This document shows, in pieces, positions 20,801 to 28,759 of a stretch of DNA of 64,000 nucleotides (position 1 is its first letter; each line of letters starts with the position of its first letter). Made by a program: the position numbers and the translations under genes. Source of the DNA: Macrosoma leucophasiata (Eukaryota; Arthropoda; Insecta; Lepidoptera; Hedylidae). The notes under the pieces are model-generated. The model ran no database searches, had not been told where the DNA came from, and saw only the letters and a program-made list of their open reading frames with translations. Location of the stretch: contig JAWQUS010000025.1 of the NCBI GenBank assembly GCA_036365455.1, positions 25,766,001 to 25,830,000 of the forward strand, written 5' to 3'.

Positions 20801-23729
20801 TCAGTCTGTCTGTCTGTTTGGCGGGGCTAATTTTGGGAACGGCTTGACCGATTTTGACGGGACTTTCACTGGCAGATAGCTGATGTGATAAGGAGTAACT
20901 TATTCTACTTTTATCTCCATACATTCATTCACACATACATACCTACATACAAATAAGTAGAATTGGAGTGTATCCGACTTTGACGGAACTTCCATGGGTA
21001 GGTAGCTGATGTAACAAGGAGTAACTTAGGCTACTTTTATCTCTATACATCCATACATACATACATACCTACATACAAATAAGAAGAATTGGAGTATCTT
21101 CGACTTTGACGGGACTTTCACTGGCAGATAGCTGATGTGATAAGGAGTAACTTAGGCTACTTTTATCTCCATACAACCATATACATACATACATAACTAA
21201 CTACATACAAATACATTGAATTTGAGTGTCCGATTTTGACGGGACTTTCACTGGCAGATATCTGATGTAATAAGGAGTAACTTACGCTACTGAACAATCA
21301 TTTTTTTTTCTCACGTAGACGAAGTCGCGGGCACAGCTAGTATAAAATTATACTATTATTATATTACCTACAATATTCGTTTAGCTTCCATCACATGATC
21401 CCATTCATCAAAAAGCAAATAAATATTTAACAGGACAATCTTGGTATATACTCGTCTTTTGTAAACATAAAACCCATATTATCACTATCAAAAGAACGTT
21501 AAAATTTAAAAGCCTAAACTTAATTGTTTGTTCCAGCGTCAAGGTTGCATCCACGGCGAAGAGTTACCCTACATATTCGGAGCGCCCCTGGTCGGCGGTC
21601 TGGCACACTTCCCCAGAAACTACACAAAGGCCGAAGTAGCGCTATCGGAATCCGTGATGCTGTACTGGGGAAACTTTGCCAAGACTGGGTAATTATAGCT
21701 GAAAGTTATAGTTTGATATGTGAATGCACAATTCGTGAAGTTGAGACGATCTTCGTGGATGTTTTTAGCGCTGTAACAACATCGTTTTGAATAAATGAGG
21801 TACACATTTTATTGTTTTAGTTACGTAGATTTAAGGGAAATTCTGTCTATCTTTTGGTTTGTCAACTTATTCATCAGTGAATTTCAACTCCCTTTTTTTG
21901 TAGAGTATTTTTATTTTTATTCTGTCTGACTCACATTTAGCTTAAACTATGAAATTATTGATTTGTCCTTGATAATTCTAAGATTTTGGTAGATTTTTTT
22001 CTTACCTTAGTTCAATCAATTTACAGTGACAAAAAAACAGTTATTCAAAAAATGTAGTTTCCTAATGCTTGATTCAAAATTCAATGTCATAATGCCCTTT
22101 TTCACTATACAGGAACCCAAATGAAGCCCAAGAAAGTGACCCCATACGCGCCGGCAGGCAAGAGAGGGTAAGAATGAAAAACATGGAGTGGACAGCGTAC
22201 GAAACGGTCCACAAGAGATATTTAAACATCGATATAAAATTAAAATTGAAGAATCATTATAGAGCGCATAGGTGAGTTTCAATAATATCACTAAATTGCG
22301 TAATCTGCTATCAGTTTGAAACATTAAATTTATTTTACGAAACATCATGTCTAAAAATGTATTCGGAATAAACACTCAAAAAATATTTTTAAAATAGATA
22401 TTGTTCCTATCGAATGTTTGAAGATTAGAATAGTCTTATGATTTTTAACTGAATAAATGTGCTTTGTTGTCTAGACAATAAATCCCAAAAGTTACCAGTC
22501 TATATTTGTCTTATTGTGTTCAGTTCTTTGTTCGTGCTTGTTTGATATTTGCATTGAATCGTAGAACTACCAATGCGTGTATGAATCGAAAAAGAAGACA
22601 TGTAGTTCGATTTAAAATCAAATTTACTCTGAGGTATTGAAGGCTGACATCAATATTTGACTTTATAAAATTAAATTTATACAAAAGATATTTGATGGCA
22701 AACTAATAATAATTCTGTCTCAGATTACAGTTGTGAAATTATTTTGAGAATTTCCAATCGTTAAATTGTTGTTCTATTTATGAAAGATGAAAGTTGAGAC
22801 TATAATTAACAACTCTTTCAGAATATATTCAAATTGTATCTGTTAGAGATGACACAATGATATTATTAATAGGACATTTTGTCCGCAGATTGTCATTCTG
22901 GTTGAATCTAGTACCAGACCTCCATCGGCCTGGTGGAGAAGATGTCCCGCAATCACACCATCAGCTGGAGCATGAGGACTCGTCGCTACAACCTACTTTG
23001 AAAACATTTACGCCACCGTTTAAAAAGACTACAGAAATGGTTATTACTGATACTGGAATGGCAACTAAAATACCTGTGCTGACTATTCTCAATGTGACGT
23101 CACCTATCAACTTCAACATCATCGGCTTAACGCCTACTCAAAGTACAGTTGGCGAAGTTCAGAAGACAGATCCTTCTACTTTCGCCCCACCAGAAGACGG
23201 TTTCGCTGCTTATTCTACAGCATTAAGCGTGACCATAGCGATTGGATGTTCACTGCTCATCTTGAACGTTCTCATCTTTGCTGGCGTATATTATCAGAGA
23301 GACAAGACGAGAATGAATGGCCAGGACCATACAAACGGCTCGCACTTGAAGAAGCGAGTCGAAAACGGTCAGATGCCAAACAACATTTGCGGTGACCTTG
23401 AAGGCGCTCTAACTTATCAGACCAGCCTCAAGAATGATCCCGCAACGATATTAAGTCATCACCACACTCACCATCATCAGCTCCCGCCACCTGAGTTCGC
23501 AGATCTTCCAAGCAATAATGTGGCGAGTATGGCGACACTGCCTAGAGCACCGCCTCCACCTAAGCTTGGGAAGAGCAATATAAATACCCTAGCTAGCGGT
23601 CAGCTTCAAGAGAATCAACCTTTATTATCAGCGCATCAAATGCAGATGATAAACACTAGTACGCTGACGAAGAAGAATACCCAACTGAACGCCAAGTCGA
23701 ATGTGACAATGGAGGAGTTGAGAGTGTGA
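5687..23729 (+). CDS. Nlg: Neuroligin, 3' six exons (5'-partial gene)
   Basis: Neuroligins are postsynaptic adhesion proteins of the carboxylesterase-like fold that bind neurexin and anchor scaffold proteins through a cytoplasmic PDZ ligand. Six exons with GT/AG borders and matching phases join into about 542 residues. The order is: the end of the esterase-like domain (residues 1 to about 280), a Thr/Pro-rich stalk, one membrane helix (about 374-398), then a tail of about 144 residues. Family landmarks are LGVTKAEAYF, the HGEELPYIFGAP block, YWGNFAKTGNPNE, NHYRAHRLSFWLNLVPDLH and the terminal MEELRV. The N-terminal half, including signal peptide and the nucleophile-elbow region, lies left of the window. 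No frameshift or stop was seen, so the gene looks functional. Which insect paralogue (Nlg1-5) it is I cannot say. Introns are at least 5686, then 1048, 1375, 12951, 424 and 617 bp. Confidence 0.93.
5905..6352 (-). mobile_element. tRNA-headed SINE (family S1), split by a LINE 3' end
   Basis: Body and tail are at 5905-6057 and head at 6197-6352, both on the - strand. The head contains the B-box-like GGGTTTGATTCCCGGG region. The same SINE is intact on the + strand at 13012-13325. The split is a clean nested insertion at 6058-6196. Confidence 0.8.
6058..6196 (-). mobile_element. LINE 3'-end insertion with 12-bp target duplication
   Basis: AACTTCGAGGTA occurs at 6046-6057 and again at 6197-6208. 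Between them is 139 bp matching the 3' end of the LINE at 10775-10915 and the copy at 20521-20686, finishing on the - strand in a (TACA)n tail. A severely 5'-truncated retrotransposition into an S1 SINE. Confidence 0.85.
6541..6803 (+). repeat. R-family repeat
   Basis: Starts ACTGGTGGTAGAACTCCAG, passes GCCGCTAAATGGTAG and GGCACAGAGGCATAACACC, and ends TTACAT(A)n. A 20-bp stretch near the GCGTAGGCACC block is missing compared with other members. It lies in the intron between exons a and b. Confidence 0.8.
6859..7071 (+). CDS. Nlg: Neuroligin exon b
   Basis: Seventy whole codons between split Lys and Arg codons; acceptor ATACAG, donor GTGAGC at 7072. It encodes the YDLVLGVTKAEAYFAF block. The Glu codon at 6890-6892 sits where the acidic member of the esterase catalytic triad lies in acetylcholinesterase (GVNKDEG). 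It is followed by a helical region ending NEYTDWEKPVQHPINIR, which matches the family's MYTDW region. Phase is 2 at both ends and agrees with the neighbouring exons. Confidence 0.93.
7379..7590 (-). mobile_element. Helitron-like internal fragment
   Basis: Inverse match to the interior of the Helitron at 19836-21340: shared landmarks are CGCTAATWTCAGAAAYGGCTTAT, ACCCAGTGTTGTGCC and GGACCGGTAG next to a CTGT/ACAG-rich tract. Neither terminus is kept. Confidence 0.55.
7600..8440. other. Intron remainder upstream of exon c
   Basis: No coding or repeat boundary seen. A short duplicated TATACTCGTC occurs near 7760-7780. AT-rich, with T runs at 8000 and 8100. Confidence 0.4.
8447..8585 (+). CDS. 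Nlg: Neuroligin exon c
   Basis: Forty-six codons after the split Arg; acceptor TTTTCCACAG, donor GTAAGT at 8586. Encodes DETLEALSDAQVVAPTVL... and ends YVFDYQSKFGDYPQ, the FDYQ-KFGDYPQ signature of insect neuroligins. It ends in phase 0, and a 12,951-bp intron, the largest in the window, follows. Confidence 0.93.
8590..10175. other. Start of the 13-kb intron, no gene
   Basis: I see no exon-like sequence. 9210-9480 resembles a + strand LINE 3' UTR (TCGACTTGACATGAAGCTG, then AATAAA-type signals near 9438 and an A run near 9480). A GAAGCTGAAAAGCGATCGAA motif at 9540 is similar in inverse to one at 31490. Confidence 0.4.
10179..10392 (-). repeat. R-family repeat, internally deleted
   Basis: Reverse orientation; about 65 bp around the GTCTATAGGCTGC block are missing. 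It faces the member at 10446, making a head-to-head pair. Confidence 0.75.
10446..10708 (+). repeat. R-family repeat, second subfamily
   Basis: Belongs to the subfamily with TTTCAGTGTAGGAGCTCG in place of the usual CTCCAGTGACGGAGCTCG, shared with 13427 and 14874. Ends TTACAT(A)n. Confidence 0.75.
11114..11735. mobile_element. PIF/Harbinger-like element with TTA duplication
   Basis: Terminal repeats AGCCGGGTACAC (left) and, inverted, AGGCGGGTACAG (right) continue into matching ATGYAACATGCAATGC stretches. TTA flanks each side (11111-11113, 11736-11738), the usual PIF/Harbinger duplication. It splits a LINE at RVRNEDV|KRLCV. At 622 bp it is too short for a transposase and is probably non-autonomous. 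Confidence 0.8.
11400..11510 (+). pseudogene. Remnant of a MADF-type protein start inside the Harbinger-like element
   Basis: A 36-codon frame begins MEQDVATAAEEAVTFTWSEE and continues to LIEVYRSKEIYY before TAA. W-x(7)LIE-x-YR is the opening of the MADF DNA-binding fold, and Harbinger elements of animals often carry a second gene with a MADF or Myb-like domain. The frame stops where the fold should continue, so this is a truncated leftover. The match is short and from memory of the fold only. Confidence 0.5.
12016..12329. mobile_element. hAT-like MITE with 8-bp target duplication
   Basis: TACTCCTC flanks both ends (12008-12015 and 12330-12337). Terminal repeats CATAGAGCAACACGGGCCAC and, at the right, inverted CATAGAGCAATACGGGCCAC extend into GGCGGACTGGAGGGGAGTA. 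The same termini bound elements at 28700 and 42133. 8-bp duplications fit hAT (or P/Merlin) superfamilies. No transposase is left. Confidence 0.85.
12553..12827 (+). repeat. R-family repeat with long target duplication
   Basis: The sequence before it, ACTATTAAAAGTGAAACT (from 12526), recurs right after the poly-A tail as ACTATAAAAAGTGAAACT (from 12828), and GGAATTACTA is also shared. A long duplication plus an A tail points to target-primed reverse transcription, that is SINE-like or LINE-dependent movement. Confidence 0.8.
13012..13325 (+). mobile_element. tRNA-headed SINE (family S1), apparently full length
   Basis: Head ACGTCGGTAGCCTAGAGG (A-box-like) with GGGTTCGATTCCCAGG (B-box-like) at about 13066. 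The body has GGGATTTTTCCATTTTCTGG, CCAGTACCTC and GGCGAATCGTGGGTGTTTGC; it ends GGCGTGAAGTTACG. Other copies: 5905, 18183, 35285, 39090, 60765 and 62175. Confidence 0.82.
13445..14021. repeat. Left arm of a large palindrome (two R-family members)
   Basis: Contains a second-subfamily R repeat (13427-13708) and a first-subfamily R repeat (13737-14016), both reversed, joined by GTATAATCATTTCAGACC. The whole arm, including the junction, is repeated in inverse at 14554-15135. Confidence 0.85.
14027..14165. repeat. Dispersed repeat in the palindrome spacer
   Basis: Shares ACCAACCGTCGCCCATAAG and CCATTCTATACGTAGTAT with 49017-49166. No coding sign. The rest of the spacer up to 14553 shows nothing recognisable. 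Confidence 0.6.
14554..15135. repeat. Right arm of a large palindrome (two R-family members)
   Basis: Two forward R repeats (14560-14850 and 14874-15140) joined by GGTCTGAAATGATTATAC, the inverse of the left-arm junction. The members keep the same subfamily order mirrored, so this is one duplication event and not two chance insertions. Confidence 0.85.
15200..15280 (+). repeat. tRNA-like SINE head
   Basis: GGTCCAGCGGTATGTGACG followed by GGTTCGATCCCCGTACCG (B-box-like) resembles the head of SINE family S2. No body or tail is seen. Confidence 0.45.
15431..15845. mobile_element. PIF/Harbinger-like MITE with TAA duplication
   Basis: TAA at 15428-15430 and 15846-15848. Terminal repeats GGCCCAGTATTCACC and, inverted from the right end, GGCCCGGTACCCACA; subterminal GAGAAGAGAGGAGAA tracts face GTCTCCTCTCGTCTCC. 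415 bp, non-coding. Directly abuts the jockey-like pseudogene. Confidence 0.78.
15849..17000 (+). pseudogene. Jockey-like LINE reverse transcriptase pseudogene
   Basis: Reads AIGIFCDLSKAFDCVDHNTL, then GMGVPQGSILGPF, then LFADDTSIVF (catalytic FADD), then a stop, then VHKWFTVNNLALNSKKNKC, a frameshift near 16400, KIRQLTNIDTARLVYFSYF, a second shift, and SVMSYGILLWGRA to LKDRNLWLN. These are the RT palm motifs and thumb of jockey-clade elements. About 40 residues are missing between KLEHYGL and GMGVPQG. With a stop, two shifts and the deletion it cannot be active. Confidence 0.88.
17611..17822 (+). mobile_element. tRNA-headed SINE (family S2)
   Basis: Head GACCCGGTTAGTCCAGCGG with A-box-like core, B-box-like GGGGTTCGATCC at 17664, then ATATTTGTATGGCCTACAG, a GT-rich stretch, TACAACGGCATCTACGACAC and an A-rich end. 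Matches 19323, 40606 and 51945. Confidence 0.78.
18183..18495 (-). mobile_element. tRNA-headed SINE (family S1)
   Basis: Reverse copy of the 13012 element, complete from GTAACTTCAGGCCTGTAATC at its tail end to the CTACCACTAGGCTACTGAGGC head end. Confidence 0.8.
18623..18908 (-). repeat. R-family repeat, full length
   Basis: T-rich end, TATGTTATGGAAGTGGCAAAC at the left, GAGCTCTACCACCAGTAA at the right. Confidence 0.82.
19323..19524 (-). mobile_element. tRNA-headed SINE (family S2)
   Basis: Reverse copy of the family at 17611; head end GGACTAACCGGGTCGTC at the right, with CGACCCTTCGAATCAAACGG before it. Confidence 0.78.
19653..19767 (+). mobile_element. Compact tRNA-headed SINE (family S3) with 12-bp target duplication
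   Basis: AACACAACTAAA lies at 19641-19652 and 19768-19779. The 115 bp between are an 8-bp leader, a 76-nt cloverleaf-like block (19661-19736; perfect 8-bp acceptor stem GACTTCAG/CTGAAGTC, D stem GCTC/GAGC, T arm GCGAG/CTCGC) and a pyrimidine-rich tail. The anticodon stem has a mismatch and an ambiguous loop, so I do not call a tRNA gene. Confidence 0.82.
20225..20510. repeat. Dispersed repeat nested in the Helitron
   Basis: CTGTCTGTCTGTTCGTCTG followed by CAGGCTATATCTCATAAA, GTGATAGCTAGAAAGCT and TTAAAATTTTCACAGAAT. The same series is at 35910-36125. Confidence 0.55.
20521..20686 (+). mobile_element. LINE 3'-end insertion with 12-bp target duplication
   Basis: ACAAATAAATAG is present at 20509-20520 and 20687-20698. 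The insert begins TCGAGTTCTGTCTGATGG and ends AGATACATACAT. It is the 3' end of the LINE at 10775-10930, here on the + strand. Confidence 0.85.
20840..21300 (+). repeat. Tandem repeat, about 125-bp unit, four copies
   Basis: Each unit has TTTGACGGRACTTYCAYKGG, GATAGCTGATGT, AAGGAGTAACTTAGGCTAC and a (CATA)n stretch with ACAAATAAG. Units begin near 20850, 20975, 21100 and 21230. Confidence 0.75.
21537..21688 (+). CDS. Nlg: Neuroligin exon d
   Basis: Starts in phase 0 after TTGTTCCAG and ends GTAATT-side in the middle of a Gly codon (donor at 21689). Encodes RQGCIHGEELPYIFGAPLVG and then HFPRNYTKAEVALSES and MLYWGNFAKTG. The His codon at 21552-21554 aligns with the catalytic His of cholinesterases. 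NYT is a potential N-glycosylation site. Neuroligins are not active esterases because the nucleophile Ser is replaced; that position is outside the window. Confidence 0.94.
22113..22271 (+). CDS. Nlg: Neuroligin exon e
   Basis: Acceptor TTCACTATACAG, donor GTGAGT at 22272. Encodes NPNEAQESDPIRAGRQERVR, then WTAYETVHKRYLNIDIKLK and KNHYRAH. This is the last part of the esterase-like fold, equivalent to the family segment W..Y....YL.I..KP....HYRA. Phase 2 at both ends. Confidence 0.93.
22889..23729 (+). CDS. Nlg: Neuroligin terminal exon: stalk, TM helix, cytoplasmic tail
   Basis: Acceptor GTCCGCAG; 279 codons after the split Arg, then TGA at 23727-23729. LSFWLNLVPDLHRPGGED closes the esterase domain. 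A Thr/Pro-rich stalk with an NVTSP glycosylation sequon follows. The membrane helix is encoded at 23220-23294 (ALSVTIAIGCSLLILNVLIF) with a positive YQRDKTRMNG stop-transfer edge. The tail has a His cluster (SHHHTHHH), a Pro run (APPPPK) and ends TMEELRV. A hydrophobic final Val fits a PDZ ligand, though Leu replaces the Thr found at -2 in vertebrate TTRV. The open frame continues upstream of the acceptor only by chance. Confidence 0.95.
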
Positions 23730-24030
23730 CGTCAGCGGGCCTGACTGCAACGGGCCGGCAGTTGCAGTGACGTGGTACACCACGATGAAATCGTGTGACT
23801 CGAGCCGGACCTTCTGAAGTGCGTCAATGACTATATATAAACGACCCACTTAAAGAAGGCTATTGACTTGTATTGTGTGCAATACGTTTAGACTTTTCAG
23901 TGTAAATGTGTATATAATGTGGATTGTATATATAAATTACAGGCACGGCCGCATATCCATCCTAATTAAAATGATAACCGTATTATTATAGTGAATTAAT
24001 GATAAATAAATATTGATGTGGAGTTCTATT
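23730..24030 (+). other. Probable neuroligin 3' UTR
   Basis: Non-coding, increasingly AT-rich sequence directly after the stop. The end is inferred from the polyadenylation signal near 24005 and the LINE remnant that begins about 24195. Alternative longer ends are possible. Confidence 0.55.
24005..24010 (+). terminator. Polyadenylation signal AATAAA
   Basis: Canonical AATAAA about 275 bases after the stop codon, with a weaker ATTAAA at 23965-23970. GT-rich sequence follows (TATTGATGTGG). Confidence 0.5.
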
Positions 24031-24194
24031 GGCTATTACGTTGAAGTGATATTAATATTAGACTTAATATTTTCGTATATATTTTCTTGAGAGTTGAACT
24101 ATGGGTAAAATTTGATCTGTAATCAGAACTAAAAATAGCAGAAAGGACTACAGTCTATACTGACTTAAGTTAATAGACTACTAAAGTGTCTAAT

Positions 24195-25470
24195 CTAATC
24201 TAACTAATCAGCCTATAGCCGTCTACTGCTGGACGTAAGCCTCTCCTTGAGCACGCCGACTATCCCGATCCTGGGCAGCTCGCATCCAACCGACTCCAGC
24301 CACTTTCCTTAAGTCGTCACTCCAACGCGCAACAGGTCGTCCTACACTACGTTTACCTAGACGTGGTCTCCATTCGAGCACAAGTCTGCTCCAGCGGCTA
24401 TCAGCCCTTCTACAGACGTGACCGGCCCATTGCCACTTCAACTTACTTATCCTGCGAGCTACGTCGGTCACTTTAGTTCTTTGACGAATAAACTCATTTC
24501 GTATTTTATCCGCCAAAGAGACACCCAGCATAGCTTGCTCCATCGCTCGTTGTGCGACGTTGAACTTATGGACCAGTCTCGCGGTCAAAGTCCACGTCTC
24601 GGCTCCGTATGTTAAAACGGGTAGGATACACTGGTTGAATGGTTGGCCTTTGTTTTTAAACTTTGCGGGATCGACGACTTAAATATGTGACTCAGCTTCC
24701 TAAATGCTGCCCAGCCCAAGCGAATTCTTCTGTCGGCTTCTTTTTTGAAGTTGTGTTTACATAGTTGGATGTTTTGACCAAGATAGATGTATTCTTGTAC
24801 AACTTCGAGTGTAACGCCATTAATGGTTACTGGTCTAGGACTAACATGATCATTGAACATGATTTTAGTCTTATTCATATTCATCCCGAGACCAACTTTA
24901 AGGGAAGTTTCGCTTTGACCATTGAGCATCTCGTCAAGCTCCTGCGGAGATTCGGCCATGATAACAATGTCATCGGCGAATCGGAGGTGTGAGATATATT
25001 GACCGTTTAAATTGATTCCGCGTCTTTTCCAGTCGAGCGTATTGAAGACGTCCTCCAATGCGTTCGTAAAAAGTTTGGGTGAAATAACATCTCCCTCAAA
25101 TAACGTCTCACGCCACGACGCAAGTGGATTGGTCTTGTGCTCTGTCCTTGTACTTGGACGGTCATTGTTGCAGCCTCATATAGATTTCTCAACACCTCAA
25201 TGTATAGGCAATCTACCTGACATCTCCGTAAAGAGTCCAGAACAGCCCAAGTCGCGATGGAATCAAAAGCTTTCTCGTAGTCCACAAACGCCAGACATAG
25301 AAGCTGGTTATATTCCTCAGTTTTTTGAATAATCTGTCTTAGAGTATGGATATGGTCTACGGTACTGTAGCCTTTACGAAACCCAGCCTGCTCCGGTGGC
25401 TGAAACTCATCAAGTCTACGGGCGAGACGATTGGTGATAACTCTCGAGAAAAGCTTATATATGTGACTTA
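24195..25470 (-). pseudogene. RTE-like LINE reverse transcriptase pseudogene
   Basis: On the - strand, in order: PPEQAGFRKGYSTVDHIHTL near 25380, AFVDYEKAFDSIATW, HLRRGVR, a shift, VISPKLFTNALEDVF, HLRFADDIVIMAESPQELDE (catalytic FADD), INGVTLEVVQEYIYLGQNI, then after a second shift TYGAETWTLTARLV, LGVSLADKIRNEF, LKWQWAGHV, RWSDDLRKVAG and AYVQQW. This covers most of the reverse transcriptase and the C-terminal tail; the endonuclease is missing. It lies downstream of and opposite to neuroligin. Confidence 0.88.
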
Positions 25471-25499
25471 GGAGAGATATCGACTAAAGTGTAGAAAGC

Positions 25500-26335
25500 T
25501 GATATGAAGGTGGAAAAATTAAATTACAAAATCATATACTTTCACAATCTTACTCACTATGACTCAAAAAACAAAAATAAAACTTGTATTTAATAAGTCC
25601 TATTCCTCAATCAATTAGTACTTAACAATGTAAAAAGAATAGAGAATAATAAATTATGGAGAATTATACAACAATGAAGAGAGCTTGTTTGCACATTATC
25701 CAGTAACGTGAAAACGACGAGCTTCTTCGCTCTTTCATAACGTAATCCCGAAGGGGAGAATGATAATAATGAAATGGTAGGTTGAAAAATGGAGACTTGA
25801 CTCATATATTACACATTTTTGATTATAGATATCATGAAATAAAGTGAAGCAAGAATATACCCATTTGTATCGCTTCTGAAATCTTTGCTTTGAAACATTT
25901 ATACTTCATGATAGAAGTCATACTCTTTCTCATATACCCTGCTTCTTCTTTTTGCATTTGTAATCAAAATATGTTCAAATAATAGCAAATAGAATCCCCG
26001 CAAATCGAATATGAAGAGTTACTGAAAATCTAGTTCGTATTTATGTGGAATGTTATAAAACACCAATTTCATTGTGTAACGTTCTTTTATATTCGGTAAC
26101 AGTGATCGAGTTTATGTGCCCTTGACTTTTTTATGTTTCATATCAGAGATACGGTATAATATGATTTTACTTTCTAACGTCAAATTAAATTTTTATATAG
26201 TTTTTTTTATGATATGTTTATTCTTTTGAATTCTGTTTGTCTGAAGTTCACGTCTTTTTTTAAATTTACCAACTTTCCGATTATTCAATTCAAAATTATT
26301 AAAAACAAACAACAACATTGATCATCATAACCATC
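25500..26335. other. AT-rich spacer, nothing recognised
   Basis: No coding signature or defined repeat seen. Confidence 0.45.
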
Positions 26336-26340
26336 ATTAT

Positions 26341-26629
26341 TGGTGGTAGAGCTCCAGTGACGGAGCTCGCGGGCGTAGGCACCACCGCATTACCTAATAT
26401 TCTTGCCGCTAAATGGTAGTGTTCAGCACTATCGTGTTCCGGTCAGGAGGTAATGTACGGCCCTGTAATTTCCGACACAGAGGCATAACACCGTAGGCCT
26501 CAGAAGTGGTAACGCATCTGCATTTTGACCTCTGATCTTTGAGTGGATATCTATCTATAGGCTGCAGTCATCACTTAACATCAATGTGAACTGCATGCTT
26601 GATTGCCACTTTTATTAAATAAAAAAAAA
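26341..26629 (+). repeat. R-family repeat, full length
   Basis: TGGTGGTAGAGCTCCAGTG to TTATTAAAT(A)n; close to the family consensus and likely one of the younger copies. Confidence 0.82.
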
Positions 26630-26639
26630 TAATAATAAC

Positions 26640-28690
26640 CAATAAAAGTGACATTTACCTAGACTACCATTTCTCTGATTTGAAACTGTGAGTAGTTTTA
26701 GTTATTTTAATATAGACGGACCAATAGTTTTGTGTAAATATGTAAATAAATCGTAAACGGTATAACAGGTTGTAATGATCCATTTATCTTGTAATCTGAC
26801 TGATCCCGTCAATCATTTCTTTGAGTAACTAGTATCATGTTATTGTAACATTGAACAGTTAATTTATATTAAGTATAACAATCGATCGGTTAAGCGACAT
26901 CTCGAAGAAGTCAAATATGTTGATCGAAATGTATTTTTAGTCAAATGTGTAAATAATTGCGAGGCAGTTAAGATAAATACAACTCGCACAAAACTTAGTG
27001 AATTAGATGATAAATAGCTACAATTTTTATAATTGATTTTTGTTTGAATATTGAAAAAGAAATGGAATTGCCTTCTCCAAAATTATGACCCTAAAATATA
27101 CGAGTAGTATAATATTGTATATGTCATACATATGCTAATTTTAATATCAGATATGAATTATTTCATAGCTTATGATATAACATTTAATGATAGGAATATT
27201 TAAAATCGAATGTAAATTTGTGTTGTGTAATATTTTTTTTAGGGACAAATGATGGCTCGAGAGATTATAATTCCAACTGATTTATCAAATTTACTGAAAT
27301 TGTAGTCTCTCTCTGATGTTTTATTAAAATCTTATTGACTGGGAAAATACAAAACTTGCTTACTTTAATTTTTAAACACAGAAAAAGCACGTCAAGTGTC
27401 CAATATTATTTACGAGACATACAACAAAAATGTATAAAGGCCATAATATCAGTTTAGTATGTTTAAATTATAATGTTCAAATAATCACTGCCATTTTAAA
27501 TTAAATTGCTACAATAATCACAAGAGACGAACTTTGACAGATTTTTTATTATTGCCAAGATAATAATATTCTTGGGTAATAACCCAAATTAGGACCCCTT
27601 ATTAGGCTTGATTTCAAACAATTCAACTTTCAATTCAAATCTAAGGTTTATATTAACTGATATTATCAATCTTAGCTGTCTCTTATTTATAAATGTTAAC
27701 ACATCATTAATTCATTATTAAAAATATGCCACCCAACAAATTCAATCTTAATTCATATCCTGTCCTATTGCAAACACAATAGCGTACGTAAAAATGATCG
27801 TCCCCAAATGTTTGATTTCGATCTTTTGAAATCCTGGATAGAATTGTTTTCTATGAGACTATTGGAAATATCTTCTGTACACTAAATTAAAAAATGTGTC
27901 AATAAGTCAATCGATCTTGAAATAATCGGGTTTTTCGGTTCAACCCCTTCGGATCCTAGTGCGTTCGCATTCGGATCCTAGTGCGTTCCCGAAGAGGCAT
28001 ATTTTTTTGGTTATACACAACAAAGTTCTCGAGAGTGTATACGGGCAACTTTATTGTTATTTTTTTTGATCTGGTTGCGCGTTTTCCCTTTTTTTTTCAT
28101 ATTTATGTTTGATTAAACTGTTTGAGTGTACTAATTATGAATTTGGTGAAGTTGTTGAACGATGTGCATGTGCTTTCTTTTGTGGCTATTTCGTTGAGGT
28201 CGAATGGGCTTATGTAAAATAATCGGGTAACATAAATACAAAATATTTCGTTCGAAATTTCGAAGTCAATAAAATATTTGAAAAGGTTGGAAAGATCAAG
28301 TGAAAATGGTTATAAAAATACACGTGGTATAATTTAACCAAACATTTTCAGCCGCTGAAATAAGAGTTTATTTTTACGTTTTTAGCTCCGACCAGAAAAT
28401 AAATCTGTATAAGAAATAACTGTGTTTCAATTAATTTAACTCGCAAAAACATTTTTATTCAGTGAATTTTGTTTTTAAAGCATGTAGTATATTTTGGGAG
28501 AAGAAACTTGTCAAATTTGACGTACAAACACATTCCGACAATGAACCTAAGACGTTGTTGGAATATTATTATGTTTGTATAATATATTACTGTATTTCAT
28601 ATGTTAGGCTTCATTCTTATGCTGATGTACACATTTAATAGCCGCGTTCACACGGAGCGAGCAGCCTCGCGAGGCATTTTCCGTGCAAGG
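26640..28690. other. AT-rich spacer without genes
   Basis: No coding or transposon signature seen. A 19-bp unit TTCGGATCCTAGTGCGTTC is duplicated in tandem at about 27949-27988. Confidence 0.45.
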
Positions 28691-28699
28691 TAGCTCACA

Positions 28700-28747
28700 C
28701 AGGGCAACACGGGCCACCGCCCGCGGCGGCTCCGGTGTTGCTCTATG
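28700..28747. mobile_element. 48-bp hAT-like insertion, termini only
   Basis: AGCTCACA flanks both ends (28692-28699, 28748-28755). The insert starts CAGGGCAACACGGGCCACC and ends GGTGTTGCTCTATG, matching the ends of the 12016 and 42133 elements. Almost nothing lies between the terminal repeats. Confidence 0.78.
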
Positions 28748-28759
28748 AGCTCACATAAC

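Larger units (their letters stand above)
19836..21340 (+). mobile_element. Helitron, non-autonomous, with both termini
   Basis: Starts TCTATACTTATAATAAATC after host A (19835) and ends CGCGGGCACAGCTAG before host T (21341), the A/T insertion rule and CTRR terminus of Helitrons. No Rep or helicase coding. Contains (CTGT)n tracts, a nested LINE 3' end at 20521-20686 and tandem units at about 20840-21300. Lies in the large intron just upstream of exon d. Confidence 0.82.

Noticed and set aside
22016..22375. Gene on the - strand over neuroligin exon e
   Set aside because: Shadow frame of a real exon and its introns.
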